Source: Mycobacterium kyogaense (GTDB lineage Bacteria; Actinomycetota; Actinomycetes; Mycobacteriales; Mycobacteriaceae). Taken from it: a stretch of DNA of 64,000 bases. The stretch lies in contig NZ_QJUA01000001.1 in assembly GCF_003254575.1 (NCBI RefSeq), forward strand, positions 345,599 to 409,598. Reading direction: 5' to 3'. The position numbers and the translations under genes are program-made. The notes beneath the pieces were generated by a model, which saw nothing but the letters and a program-made list of their open reading frames with translations, was not told the origin of the DNA and did no database searches. Shown here one piece after another: positions 43,542 through 54,061 of this stretch (the stretch's first letter is position 1; every line of letters begins with the position of its first letter).

Positions 43542-46500
43542 ATGTGTGCAGCTCCCCGCCATCGCGCTACCCGTTCCGAGGACGCGCGGCCTGATCAGGA
43601 CTTCTGGTCGGCAAGGCTGCTCTTGGTCGAGAGCGGCGATTCGGGCGCGACCAGGCACGCTCGCCGCGCCGCCCCGAGGTACGCCCTGCCTGTCGGCAGG
43701 ATAGGGGCCCTCGCGGTCTCGCTCGGGGTGGGTTTCGCCGTGGCGAACTTCGCCGGCCTCGCACACGCGGACACCGAGACATCGGCCACGTCGCCAGGCC
43801 CGAAGTTCCACAAGGCCGACGCGCGCCCGCACAAACTGTCTCCTCGCGTCACTGCAACCTCTGAGAATGCCGGTGGCGCCACCGCCACCGCCCCCGTCGC
43901 GGACACTGCCGACGCGGACGCTGCCGACGCGGGCGGGGAAGGCACTGGCGACCCGGGCGATCCTGATGTCGCGGCCGAGACCACCGACGAGGAGGGCGTC
44001 GATGCTGGGGTCGAAAGTGGCTCAGAAGAAGTCGCTCAACCGGAGGTGGATTCAGTCCCTTCGGTGAGTGGCTCCGGCCTGGAAGACGACGCTGAGGAGC
44101 CGGCTGCAGCCCCGTCCGAGGATCGAGGCGGCAACTCGGCTGAAAAGGAACCATCGCCCTCTCCGCACGCCGACACCTCACAGGAAGAGGCCGCAGGCGG
44201 AACCGACGTTGACGCGATGCCCGGTGCCGGTGGCGCGGATGGGGACGCCGAGCAGCCTAGCCAGGAGCCGGTCGCCCGGCCGCTGCGGGCGAATTTCACA
44301 CGTAATAAGGACCATGTGAGCGCTGCGGCGGTGTCCGCACCGCCCGTGGAACAAGAAGTCGTGGCGGTCCAGGTGATGACCGCACTGGTGTCTGGCGCCA
44401 TCTCCCCGCTCCTCGACCCGCACGCGCCCGCCACCGCCCCGTGGTTCGACGGGCTGCTTGCGTGGGTCCGCAGGCAGATCCAACACACATTCTTCAACGA
44501 GTCACCCGTCTATGGCCCGATCGAGAGCCATCAGATCGTCACGGGACAGGTGCTCGTCGATCTCCACGCCTATGACCCCAACGGCGACCCGTTGACGTAC
44601 ACGATCGTGCAGCCGGCTCACGGTCGCGTCACGCGAGATCCGCTCACGGGTCAGTTCATCTACACACCGACGTCTGTCGTGACCGGGAACCCTGTGCAGG
44701 ACAGCTTCAAAGTCGTCATCAGCGACGGTAGTGAGGATCTACGCGGTCCGTTCAAGCTCATGCGGTTGGTCTTCCACACCCTCGCCAGGGCGATTGGTAT
44801 CGCAGAACGGGACGACGTGACGGTCACTGTTCCGGTGACCGTCAACCCGATCGTCTCGGTGCCACCCGTTGTGGTGACGACAGGCGCGGGAACCTACGTG
44901 GTGGGCGCGAATCCCGTGAAGCTGTTGTCGGGCGCAATCATCACAGACGCCGACTCGACGAAACTGATGTCGGCAACTGTGTCGCTGACCAATGGCCGAA
45001 GCGGAGACCTACTGACTTACACCGCGCCGCCCGGAAATCCAGTGACAGCGCAATGGAACGCCACCACGAAGATCCTCACCTTGTCCGGGGCGGCGACGCT
45101 TGCGCAATACGAGGCTGCGCTACAGGCGATTTCGTTCTCGACGACGCAGGGAGGCGCTCCGCGGATCGCCTCGATCACTGTCAAGGACGATAGCGGCCTA
45201 CAAAGTCTGGTCGGTGGAGTCGCCTCGGTCATCGTGGTGGCCACTCCGCCGTTGCTTGTCGTCACGCCGGTGGCGGTTGGCACGTCCGGAACTGGGATAC
45301 GTGTGTCACCGGTGGTCTCTATCACCGATCTGGATTCGCAGAAGTTGTCATCGGCGACTGTCACCGTGCAGAACGCCGCAGCGGGCGACGTACTCGGATA
45401 TGGAACGCTACCCACCGGCGTGACGGCGACGGTCACCGGTGGGTCGGTGACGTTCGTCGGCGCCGCTACCGTGGCGGCATATCAGCAATTGCTGCAGTCG
45501 GTCACGCTGACATCGGCCGACGCAGGCATCAAGACCGTGACGTTCGCAGTCACTGACGACCAATCCGAGAGCAGCGTTCCGGTGAGCACCGTGGTCACCG
45601 TCGTTGGCTTGCCGGTCAATGCGCCGCCGTTGGTGGTGGTCGCCCCGGTGGCGGCGGGTACCGCCGGTAGTGCGGTGACGGTGTCGCCGGTTGTCTCGAT
45701 CACTGATGTGGATTCGACCCAGTTGGGTTCGGCGACGGTGACGGCGTCGAGCGGCACGATCGGCTACGGGACTCTGCCATCGGGTGTGGTGGCGACGCCG
45801 GGTGCGGGTTCGGTGACGTTCACCGGTGCGGCCAGTGTTGCCGCCTATCAGGATGTGCTGCAGTCGATCACGCTGACGTCTAACAGTGCCGCGATCGTCA
45901 CGGTGACGTTCACGGTGGTCGATGATCAGGGTAAGGCGAGTGTGCCGGCCACATCAGTGGTGACGGTGGTGGGTCTGCCGGTGGCCGCGCCGCCGTTGGT
46001 GGTGGTCGCCCCGGTGGCGGGAGGTACCGCCGGCAGTCCGGTGACGGTATCGCCGATTGTTTCGATCACCGACATTGATTCGACCCAGTTCGCGTCGGCG
46101 ACGGTGACCGCTTCGGGTGGCACCATCGGCTACGGCACCCTGCCGAGCGGGGTGACTGCGACGCAGGGTGCGGGTTCGGTGACGTTCACCGGTGCAGCCA
46201 GTGTTGCCGCGTATCAAGATCTGCTGCAGTCGATCACGCTGACCGCTAGCAGTGCGGGGATCGTGAGCGTGAGCTTCACCGTCATCGATGACCAAGGTAA
46301 GGCGAGTGTGCCGGCCACATCGGTGGTGACGGTGCTCGGTGTTCCGGTGGCCGCGCCGCCTCTGGTTGTGGTGGCGCCGGTGGCGGCGGGTACCGCCGGT
46401 AGTGCGGTGACGGTGAGCCCTGTCGTCGTGATCACCGATGTGGATTCGACGCAGTTGGGTTCGGCGACGGTGACCGCGTCGGGTGGCACCATCGGCTACG

Positions 46501-49500
46501 GCACCCTGCCCGGCGGGGTCACCGCGACACCGGGAATCAACTCGGTGACGTTCACCGGTGCGGCCAGTGTCGCTGCCTATCAACAACTTCTTCAGTCGAT
46601 CACATTGACCAGCGGCACCGGGATTGTCACGGTGAGCTTTACCGTCATCGATGATCAGGGTAAGGCAAGTGTGCCGGCCACATCGGTGGTCACCGTGCTG
46701 GGTCTGCCGGTGGCTGCGCCGCCGTTGGTTGTGGTGGCGCCGGTGGCGGCGGGTACCGCCGGTAGTGCAGTCACCGTGAGCCCTGTCGTCGTGATCACCG
46801 ATGTTGACTCGACCCAATTGGCATCGGCGACGGTGACGGCGTCGGGTGGCACCATTGGCTACGGCACCCTGCCCGGCGGGGTCACCGCGACACCGGGAAC
46901 CAACTCGGTGACGTTCGCCGGTGCGGCCAGTGTCGCTGCCTATCAACAGCTTCTGCAGTCGATCACATTGACCAGCAGCACCGGGATTGTCACGGTGAGC
47001 TTTACCGTCATCGATGATCAGGGTGAGGCGAGTGCGCCGGCGTCGTCGGTGGTGACAGTGCTCGGTGTTCCGGTGGCTGCGCCGCCTCTGGTTGTGGTAG
47101 CGCCGGTGGCGGGAGGTACCGCCGGTAGTGCGGTGACGGTGTCGCCGATTGTTTCGATCACCGATATCGACTCGTCCCAATTGGCATCGGCGACGGTGAC
47201 CGCTTCGGGTGGCACCATCGGCTACGGCACCCTGCCCGGCGGGGTCACCGCGACACCGGGAACCAACTCGGTGACGTTCACCGGTGCGGCCAGTGTCGCT
47301 GCCTATCAACAGCTTCTGCAGTCGATCACATTGACCAGCAGCACCGGGATTGTCACGGTGAGCTTTACCGTCATCGATGATCAGGGTGAGGCGAGTGCGC
47401 CGGCGTCGTCGGTGGTGACAGTGCTCGGTGTTCCGGTGGCTGCGCCGCCTCTGGTTGTGGTAGCGCCGGTGGCGGCGGGCACCGCCGGTAGTGCGGTGAC
47501 GGTGTCGCCGATTGTTTCGATCAGCGACCTAGATTCGACACATTTGACATCAGCAACTGTCAAAGTCGCTGGATCAGCGGGAGCCGCACTGGGGTACGGC
47601 ACCCTGCCACCCGGCGTTGTTGCAGCAGAAGGCTCGAATTCGGTGACTTTTACCGGTGCGGCATCGGTTGATGAGTATCAGCAATTGCTGCAATCGGTCA
47701 CAGTGAGTTCGTCATCCGCTGGCCTGAGCGCAGTGTCGTTCGAGGTGACTGATGATCAGGGAAACACAAGCGCGCTCGCGACTACCATTGTGACTCTCCT
47801 TGGTCTCGCCTTAGCCGCAGCGCCGTTGGTTGTGACCGCACCGACCGCTGCGGGTGTCAAAGGCAGTGCGATCACAGTCAGTCCGACAGTTGTTATCTCG
47901 GACATTGACTCGACAAGTGTTACGGCAGCCACGGTGTCGGCTTCGGCGGGCTCGCTGGCATACGGAGCGCTACCCGTAGGTGTCACTGCGACGTCAGGTG
48001 CGGGTTCGGTGACGTTCACCGGTGCTGCCTCGGTCGATGCGTATGTGCAACTGTTGCAGTCGATCACGCTTACATCGAGCGACGCGGGGTTGTTGACTGT
48101 CAGTTTCTCTGTCACCGACGACCAAGGCCAGACGAGTGTGCCGGCCACAACTGTGGTCACAGTCCTCAGCGCTCCGGTGGCAGTAGCGCCGCTTCTCGTC
48201 ACTGTGCCGACAGCCGCCGGCACAGTGGGCAACGCCACTACGGTGAGCCCGGTCGTGGTGATCACCGATATCGATTCGGCGCAGTTGGGTTCGGCGACGG
48301 TGACCACGACCGGCGGCACCTTGAGCTATGGCACCTTGCCAGAGGGTGTGGGTGCGATCACGGGCGCGGGCTCGGTGACGTTCACCGGTGCTGCGTCGGT
48401 GGATGCGTATGAGCAGCTTTTGCAGTCGATCACATTGACATCGGGCAGTACCGGCATTGTCGCGGTGACTTTCACGGTGGTTGATGATCAGGGCAAGTCG
48501 AGTGTGCCGGCGACGACGGCGGTGACTGTGTTGGGTGTTGCGGTCGCGGTGGCTCCGGTCCTCGTCACCGCGCCAATCGCGTCGGGTACCGCGGGCACGG
48601 CGGTCACGGTGAGCCCTGCCGTAGTGATCACTGATATCGATTCCGCGCAGTTGGCGTCGGCGACGGTGACGACATCGGGCGGCACCATCGGCTACGGAGC
48701 CCTCCCCAGCGGGGTGACTGCGACGCAGGGTGCGAACTCGGTGACGTTCACCGGTGCGGCCAGTGTTGCGGCTTATCAACAGTTGCTGCAGTCGATCACG
48801 CTCACTTCGGGCGCTGCTGGGATCGTCACCGTGAGCTTCACGGTGGTTGATGGTCAGGTTAAGTCGAGTGTGCCGGCGACGACGGCGGTGACTGTGTTGG
48901 GTGTTCCGGTGGCGGTAGCCCCGGTGGTGGTGGCCGCGCCGATCGCGTCCGGCACTTCCGGGACCGCGGTGACGGTGAGTCCCGTGGTGGTCATCACCGA
49001 TGTTGACTCGACCCAGCTCGCGTCGGCGACGGTGACGGTGTCCGACGGGACCCTGAGTTACGGAACGCTCCCCAGCGGGGTGACTGCGACGCAGGGTGCG
49101 AACTCGGTGACGTTCACCGGTGCGGCCAGTGTTGCCGCGTACCAGGAACTGCTGCAGTCCATCACCCTCACCGCCAGCAGCATCGGCATCGTGAGCGTGA
49201 GCTTCACCGTGGTTGATGATCAGGGCAAGCCGAGCGTGCCCACCACGACGGCGGTCACCGTGTTGGGTGTTCCGGTAGCGATCGCCCCGGTCGTGGTTAC
49301 CGCCCCGACCGCCGCCGGGACGACCGGCTCGCCGGTCTCCGTCAGCCCGGTGGTCGTCATCACTGACATCGATTCGACTCAACTCGGGTCGGCGACGGTG
49401 ACGACATCGGGTGGCACGCTGAACTACGGGACCCTGCCGAGCGGGGTGACTGCAACTCCGGGCGCGAACTCGGTGACGTTCACCGGTGCGGCCAGTGTTG

Positions 49501-52500
49501 CCGCGTATCAGGAACTGTTGCAGTCGATCACGTTGACCGCTGGCAGTGCCGGCATTGTCACGGTCACCCTCACCGTGGTTGATGATCAGGGCAAGTCGAG
49601 TGTGCCGGCCACGACGGCGGTCACTGTGTTGGGTGTTCCGGTGGCGATTGCTCCGGTGGTGGTGACCGCGCCCATCGCGTCCGGCACTTCCGGGACCGCG
49701 GTGACGGTGAGTCCCGTGGTGGTCATCACCGATGTTGATTCGACTCAGCTCGCGTCGGCGACGGTGACGGTGTCCGACGGAACCTTCAACTACGGGACCC
49801 TGCCCAGTGGGGTGACTGCGACGCCGGGCGCGAACTCGGTGACGTTCACCGGTGCGGCCAGTGTTGCCGCGTATCAGGAACTGTTGCAGTCGATCACTCT
49901 CACCTCGGGCAGTGCCGGCATTGTGACCGTGACTTTCACGGTCGTTGATGATCAGGGCAAGTCGAGTGTGCCGGCAACGACAGCGGTCACTGTCTTGGGT
50001 GTGCCGGTGGCGGTAGCCCCGGTGGTGGTGGCCGCGCCGATCGCGTCCGGCACTTCCGGGACCGCGATCACGGTGAGTCCCGTGGTGGTCATCACCGATG
50101 TTGACTCGACCCAGCTCGCGTCGGCGACGGTGACGACATCGGGTGGCACGCTGAATTACGGCACCCTGCCGAGCGGGGTGACTGCGACACCGGGAACCAA
50201 CTCGGTGACGTTCACCGGTGCGGCCAGTCTTGCCGCGTATCAGGAACTGCTGCAGTCGATCACATTGACATCGGGCAGCGCGGGCATCGTGACGGTTACT
50301 TTCACGGTGGTTGATGATCAGGGCAAGTCGAGTGTGCCGGCGACGACGGCGGTGACTGTGTTGGGTGTGCCGGTGGCGGTAGCCCCGGTGGTGGTGGCCG
50401 CGCCGATCGCGTCCGGCACTTCCGGGACCGCGGTGACGGTGAGTCCCGTGGTGGTCATCACCGATGTTGACTCGACCCAGCTCGCGTCGGCGACGGTGAC
50501 GGTGTCCGACGGGACCCTGAGTTACGGAACGCTCCCCAGCGGGGTGACTGCGACACCGGGAACCAACTCGGTGACGTTCACCGGTGCGGCCAGTGTTGCC
50601 GCGTATCAGGCACTGCTGCAATCGATCACATTGACATCGGGCAGCGCGGGAATCGTTTCCGTGACCTTTACCGTGGTCGATGATCAGGGCAAGCCGAGCG
50701 TGCCCACCACGACGGCGGTCACTGTGTTGGGTGTTCCGGTGGCGATTGCCCCGGTCGTGGTGACCGCCCCGACCGCCGCGGGGACCACCGGCAGTGCGGT
50801 CACCGTCAGCCCGGCGGTCGTCATCACCGACATCGACTCCACCCAACTGGCATCGGCGACGGTAAGCGCCACGGGTGGCACCCTGAATTACGGGACCCTG
50901 CCCAGTGGGGTGACTGCGACTCCGGGCACCAACTCGGTGACGTTCACCGGTGCCGCGTCGGTGGCCGCGTATCAGGAACTGTTGCAGTCCATCACCCTCA
51001 CCGCCAGCAGCACCGGCATCGTGACGGTGAGCTTCACCGTCGTTGATGATCAGGGCAAGAGCAGCGTGCCGGCCACGACGGCGGTCACGGTGTTGGGTGT
51101 TCCGGTGGCAATTGCCCCTGTCGTGGTCACCGCCCCGACCGCCGCCGGCACCACCGGCGGCGTGGTCACCGTCAGCCCGGCGATCGTCATCACCGATGTT
51201 GACTCGACTCAACTCGCGTCGGCGACGGTAAGCGCCACGGGTGGCACCCTGAATTACGGAACCCTCCCCAGCGGGGTCACCGCGACACCGGGAACCAACT
51301 CGGTGACGTTCACCGGTGCGGCGAGTCTTGCCGCGTATCAAGAACTGCTGCAGTCGATCACCCTGACCGCTGGCAGTGCGGGGATCGTCACGGTCACCTT
51401 CACCGTGACCGACAACCAGGGCAAGTCGAGCGTCCCCGCCACGACGGCCGTCACCGTGGTGGCCGTACCTGTCGCAGCGGCGCCGGCATTGGTGACCTCA
51501 GTCGTCAGCGTGTCCTACACGGCCGGTGGTTCAGCGGTATCGGTTGATCCCAATGTCATTGTGCTGGATGCCGACTCGACGACGATGTCCGGTGCGGTGG
51601 TGTCGATAGTCGGCGGAGCGGCGGCAGGCGAGACGCTGGGCTTCGCCGCCCCTGCCGGAATCACCGGCAACTACAGCGGCGGCGTGCTCACATTCACAGG
51701 TACCGCATCACTGGCCGCCTATCAGCAGGCGCTGCGCTCGGTCACCTACGCGTCGAGCTCCTCGGCACCGGCTTCGATCGCCTCCATCTCCTTCGTGATC
51801 ACTGACTCCACCGGCAAGGTCAGCGCACCGGCGCTGGTGGCCGTGACGGTGGTGGCGGCGCCCGTGAATGTCGCGCCGCTGGTGGTCACGTCGGTGACGA
51901 ATGTGTCCTACAACGCCGGAAGTGCCGGCATCACTGTCGATCCCGGTGTCACGGTGCTCGATGTCGACTCAGCCGATCTCAGCGGCGCGATCGTCAAGAT
52001 CACGGGAGCGTTGGCTGCCGGTGATGTCTTGACCTTCGTCCCGACAGGAAACATCAACGGCAATTACAACAACGCCACGGGCACACTGACTCTGACCGGT
52101 ACGGGAACAATAGCCCAGTACCAGCAGGTGCTGCGCTCGGTAACCCTGGCGACCGCGGCCTCGGCGCCCGCCGCCATCAAGACGGTGACGTTCACGGTGT
52201 CCGATTCCCAGGGCGCGGCGAGCGCATCCAGCGCCGTGGCGATCACCGTCCTGGCCCCACCGGTCGACATCCCCCCGCTGCTGGTGACCTCGGTGACGAA
52301 CGTGTCCTACACGGCCGGAAACGCCGGCGCCACAGTCGATTCCGGTATGGCAATTCTGGATCTGGACTCCTCGGCCATGGGAAGTGCCACCGTCAAGATC
52401 ACGGGCAACTTCTCCACCGGCGACATCCTGACGTTCACGCCGCAATCGGGGATCGTCGGCAGCTACAACAACGCTACGGGCACGCTGACCTTCACCGGAA

Positions 52501-53420
52501 CTGCGCCGTTGGCCGATTATCAACAGCTGCTCCGTTCCGTGAAACTCTCGACGAGCTCCTCGGCATTGGCCGCGATCAAAACGGTGACGTTCACCGTCAT
52601 CGACAACCAAGGCAGCGCAAGCCTTCCGGCACCGGTGACCGTCACGGTCCTGGCCGCGCCGATCAACATCGCTCCTCTGGTCGCGACTCTGCCCGGGCCG
52701 ACCTACACCGCCGGCAACACCGCCGTGCAGGTCAACCCGTTGGTCACCGTCACCGATCTGGACTCGGCCAACATGGCGAGCGCGACGGTCACGATCACCG
52801 GATTCGCCGCGGGGGACACGCTCGGCTTCACAACCGTAGGGAACATCGTCGGTACCTACAGCAACGGCATCCTGCAATTGTCAGGGACCGCAACGGCGGC
52901 CCAGTACCAGCAGGTGTTGCAATCGATCACGTTCTCGAGCAGCGGATCCGCTTCGGCAGCAATCAAAACGGTCGCCTACACGGTCACGGATGCGCAAGGC
53001 GCCACCAGCCCGACGGCGACAACGACCGTCACCGTGCTGGCCAACACCGCCCCATTGCTGACGGCGCCGCTCGGGGGCACCGTCGTCCTGGGGCAGCAGT
53101 TGGTGAGCCCGACCGCGGTGATCGTCGACGACTCGTCGTTCCTGCAGAGTGCCACCATCACGATCACGAACTTCCAGAGCGTGGACAGGCTCAGCTACAC
53201 CTCATCCGCCGGCATCACCGGCACGTACAACGTCTCGACAGGTGTTCTCGCGCTGACGGGGACCGCGTCGGTCAGCGATTACCAAGCCGTGTTGCAATCG
53301 GTGAAGTTCTCCAAGACCGGCCTGAACTTGGTGAGCACCCGCACCATCACGATGACCGTGCGGGATCAGCAGGGTCTGGACAGCAACACCGTCGCCGGCG
53401 TCATGACTCTGCTGCTCTGA
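43542..53420 (+). CDS. Giant exported repeat protein (3292 aa) with about 23 beta-type repeats
   Basis: ATG 43542 has GGAGG six bases upstream. The N-terminus is a long Arg-rich stretch, then an export signal (GALAVSLGVGFAVA, cleavage likely at AHA-DTE near residue 77), an acidic Ser/Thr/Glu linker (to about 260), and a cadherin-like module (DPNGDPLTYTI, FIYTPTS; about 300-430). From about residue 445 there are about 23 repeats of 115-126 residues with consensus D-x-DS-x-x-L-x-x-A-T-V and A-x-Y-Q-x-x-L-Q-S-I-T. Sixteen central units are nearly identical. There is no catalytic motif and no wall anchor, so a surface or biofilm adhesin role is the inference. Confidence 0.9.
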   Translation: MCAAPRHRATRSEDARPDQDFWSARLLLVESGDSGATRHARRAAPRYALPVGRIGALAVSLGVGFAVANFAGLAHADTETSATSPGPKFHKADARPHKLSPRVTATSENAGGATATAPVADTADADAADAGGEGTGDPGDPDVAAETTDEEGVDAGVESGSEEVAQPEVDSVPSVSGSGLEDDAEEPAAAPSEDRGGNSAEKEPSPSPHADTSQEEAAGGTDVDAMPGAGGADGDAEQPSQEPVARPLRANFTRNKDHVSAAAVSAPPVEQEVVAVQVMTALVSGAISPLLDPHAPATAPWFDGLLAWVRRQIQHTFFNESPVYGPIESHQIVTGQVLVDLHAYDPNGDPLTYTIVQPAHGRVTRDPLTGQFIYTPTSVVTGNPVQDSFKVVISDGSEDLRGPFKLMRLVFHTLARAIGIAERDDVTVTVPVTVNPIVSVPPVVVTTGAGTYVVGANPVKLLSGAIITDADSTKLMSATVSLTNGRSGDLLTYTAPPGNPVTAQWNATTKILTLSGAATLAQYEAALQAISFSTTQGGAPRIASITVKDDSGLQSLVGGVASVIVVATPPLLVVTPVAVGTSGTGIRVSPVVSITDLDSQKLSSATVTVQNAAAGDVLGYGTLPTGVTATVTGGSVTFVGAATVAAYQQLLQSVTLTSADAGIKTVTFAVTDDQSESSVPVSTVVTVVGLPVNAPPLVVVAPVAAGTAGSAVTVSPVVSITDVDSTQLGSATVTASSGTIGYGTLPSGVVATPGAGSVTFTGAASVAAYQDVLQSITLTSNSAAIVTVTFTVVDDQGKASVPATSVVTVVGLPVAAPPLVVVAPVAGGTAGSPVTVSPIVSITDIDSTQFASATVTASGGTIGYGTLPSGVTATQGAGSVTFTGAASVAAYQDLLQSITLTASSAGIVSVSFTVIDDQGKASVPATSVVTVLGVPVAAPPLVVVAPVAAGTAGSAVTVSPVVVITDVDSTQLGSATVTASGGTIGYGTLPGGVTATPGINSVTFTGAASVAAYQQLLQSITLTSGTGIVTVSFTVIDDQGKASVPATSVVTVLGLPVAAPPLVVVAPVAAGTAGSAVTVSPVVVITDVDSTQLASATVTASGGTIGYGTLPGGVTATPGTNSVTFAGAASVAAYQQLLQSITLTSSTGIVTVSFTVIDDQGEASAPASSVVTVLGVPVAAPPLVVVAPVAGGTAGSAVTVSPIVSITDIDSSQLASATVTASGGTIGYGTLPGGVTATPGTNSVTFTGAASVAAYQQLLQSITLTSSTGIVTVSFTVIDDQGEASAPASSVVTVLGVPVAAPPLVVVAPVAAGTAGSAVTVSPIVSISDLDSTHLTSATVKVAGSAGAALGYGTLPPGVVAAEGSNSVTFTGAASVDEYQQLLQSVTVSSSSAGLSAVSFEVTDDQGNTSALATTIVTLLGLALAAAPLVVTAPTAAGVKGSAITVSPTVVISDIDSTSVTAATVSASAGSLAYGALPVGVTATSGAGSVTFTGAASVDAYVQLLQSITLTSSDAGLLTVSFSVTDDQGQTSVPATTVVTVLSAPVAVAPLLVTVPTAAGTVGNATTVSPVVVITDIDSAQLGSATVTTTGGTLSYGTLPEGVGAITGAGSVTFTGAASVDAYEQLLQSITLTSGSTGIVAVTFTVVDDQGKSSVPATTAVTVLGVAVAVAPVLVTAPIASGTAGTAVTVSPAVVITDIDSAQLASATVTTSGGTIGYGALPSGVTATQGANSVTFTGAASVAAYQQLLQSITLTSGAAGIVTVSFTVVDGQVKSSVPATTAVTVLGVPVAVAPVVVAAPIASGTSGTAVTVSPVVVITDVDSTQLASATVTVSDGTLSYGTLPSGVTATQGANSVTFTGAASVAAYQELLQSITLTASSIGIVSVSFTVVDDQGKPSVPTTTAVTVLGVPVAIAPVVVTAPTAAGTTGSPVSVSPVVVITDIDSTQLGSATVTTSGGTLNYGTLPSGVTATPGANSVTFTGAASVAAYQELLQSITLTAGSAGIVTVTLTVVDDQGKSSVPATTAVTVLGVPVAIAPVVVTAPIASGTSGTAVTVSPVVVITDVDSTQLASATVTVSDGTFNYGTLPSGVTATPGANSVTFTGAASVAAYQELLQSITLTSGSAGIVTVTFTVVDDQGKSSVPATTAVTVLGVPVAVAPVVVAAPIASGTSGTAITVSPVVVITDVDSTQLASATVTTSGGTLNYGTLPSGVTATPGTNSVTFTGAASLAAYQELLQSITLTSGSAGIVTVTFTVVDDQGKSSVPATTAVTVLGVPVAVAPVVVAAPIASGTSGTAVTVSPVVVITDVDSTQLASATVTVSDGTLSYGTLPSGVTATPGTNSVTFTGAASVAAYQALLQSITLTSGSAGIVSVTFTVVDDQGKPSVPTTTAVTVLGVPVAIAPVVVTAPTAAGTTGSAVTVSPAVVITDIDSTQLASATVSATGGTLNYGTLPSGVTATPGTNSVTFTGAASVAAYQELLQSITLTASSTGIVTVSFTVVDDQGKSSVPATTAVTVLGVPVAIAPVVVTAPTAAGTTGGVVTVSPAIVITDVDSTQLASATVSATGGTLNYGTLPSGVTATPGTNSVTFTGAASLAAYQELLQSITLTAGSAGIVTVTFTVTDNQGKSSVPATTAVTVVAVPVAAAPALVTSVVSVSYTAGGSAVSVDPNVIVLDADSTTMSGAVVSIVGGAAAGETLGFAAPAGITGNYSGGVLTFTGTASLAAYQQALRSVTYASSSSAPASIASISFVITDSTGKVSAPALVAVTVVAAPVNVAPLVVTSVTNVSYNAGSAGITVDPGVTVLDVDSADLSGAIVKITGALAAGDVLTFVPTGNINGNYNNATGTLTLTGTGTIAQYQQVLRSVTLATAASAPAAIKTVTFTVSDSQGAASASSAVAITVLAPPVDIPPLLVTSVTNVSYTAGNAGATVDSGMAILDLDSSAMGSATVKITGNFSTGDILTFTPQSGIVGSYNNATGTLTFTGTAPLADYQQLLRSVKLSTSSSALAAIKTVTFTVIDNQGSASLPAPVTVTVLAAPINIAPLVATLPGPTYTAGNTAVQVNPLVTVTDLDSANMASATVTITGFAAGDTLGFTTVGNIVGTYSNGILQLSGTATAAQYQQVLQSITFSSSGSASAAIKTVAYTVTDAQGATSPTATTTVTVLANTAPLLTAPLGGTVVLGQQLVSPTAVIVDDSSFLQSATITITNFQSVDRLSYTSSAGITGTYNVSTGVLALTGTASVSDYQAVLQSVKFSKTGLNLVSTRTITMTVRDQQGLDSNTVAGVMTLLL
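45621..51479 (+). repeat. Tandem array of 16 near-identical units within the giant gene
   Basis: Units begin at 45621, 45987, 46353, 46716, 47079, 47442, 47820, 48186, 48552, 48918, 49284, 49650, 50016, 50382, 50748 and 51114. From 47820 onward each is exactly 366 bases (122 codons); 46353-47442 are 363. The divergent unit 47442-47819 is 378 bases. Reading frame is kept in every unit. Confidence 0.92.
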
Positions 53421-53431
53421 CGGAGAAGAAG

Positions 53432-54061
53432 CTACTGCGTCGGCAACAGCGGCGGCGGAGGCGGCGAGACCACCGGCACGTACGGCTTCGGCGCGTTCGG
53501 GTCCGGCGGCGGCGGAGGCGGCGGTACACCCCACTCGTACCCCGGCGGCATCGGACCGCTGACCGGGTAGTAGCCCGGAGGTAGCGCCGGACCACCGCCC
53601 TGCGGGGCGGTGGCAGGCGTCTCCGACCCGGGCGCGTTCAGGGACTTGTAGCCCGGCGGCAGCGGAGGCGGCGGGCCAGCGCCTGGCGGGGGAGCGCCCA
53701 CGGGCGGCATGTTCGGCATGTCGGCGGTCCCCATGAAGCCGTAGGGATCGCGGGCCTGGTGCCAGGCGTCGCGCAGGAAGCCCAGTGGGCCGTCGCCTGA
53801 GCCGTACTGGGCGTTGGGGATCTCGGGCACCATCGGCGGTCCGGGCGGCGCCGGCGGCGGCGCGGCGACCGCCGGATCGACCGGCACAGCGACCGGCTGG
53901 CCGGGCGCCGGCGGTGCGCCGTCGGGCCCGGGAACAGGTGTCGGGACCGGCTGCGCGCCGGCCATCGCGGCCGGTGCAAGCACACCGAACGCCACCGCAG
54001 CGGCGACGCCGGCGGCGCAGCGCAGAGTTCTGGCGCGTACGTCGCGCCTGTCTGTCGTCAT
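53432..54061 (-). CDS. Proline-rich exported protein
   Basis: This 209-residue protein has a signal peptide (about residues 10-38, ending AGAQP) and then a Pro/Ala/Gly-rich body with PPPPPPPDPNAPKPYVP at the end. It holds one short ordered segment (GPLGFLRDAWHQARDPYGFM). GAAGGA precedes ATG 54061. It ends 11 bases from the convergent giant gene. Mycobacteria have many such Pro-rich wall-associated proteins; no function can be given. Confidence 0.8.
   Translation of the reverse strand: MTTDRRDVRARTLRCAAGVAAAVAFGVLAPAAMAGAQPVPTPVPGPDGAPPAPGQPVAVPVDPAVAAPPPAPPGPPMVPEIPNAQYGSGDGPLGFLRDAWHQARDPYGFMGTADMPNMPPVGAPPPGAGPPPPLPPGYKSLNAPGSETPATAPQGGGPALPPGYYPVSGPMPPGYEWGVPPPPPPPDPNAPKPYVPVVSPPPPPLLPTQ

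Noticed and set aside
47994..51341. 1115-codon minus-strand open frame opposite the giant gene
   Set aside because: It is the antisense of the tandem array. Its Arg/His-rich composition and exact periodicity follow from the repeats on the plus strand, and it has no start context.
45621..51479. CRISPR array
   Set aside because: The period is 366 bases, units are contiguous with no unique spacers, and the whole array is an open reading frame.
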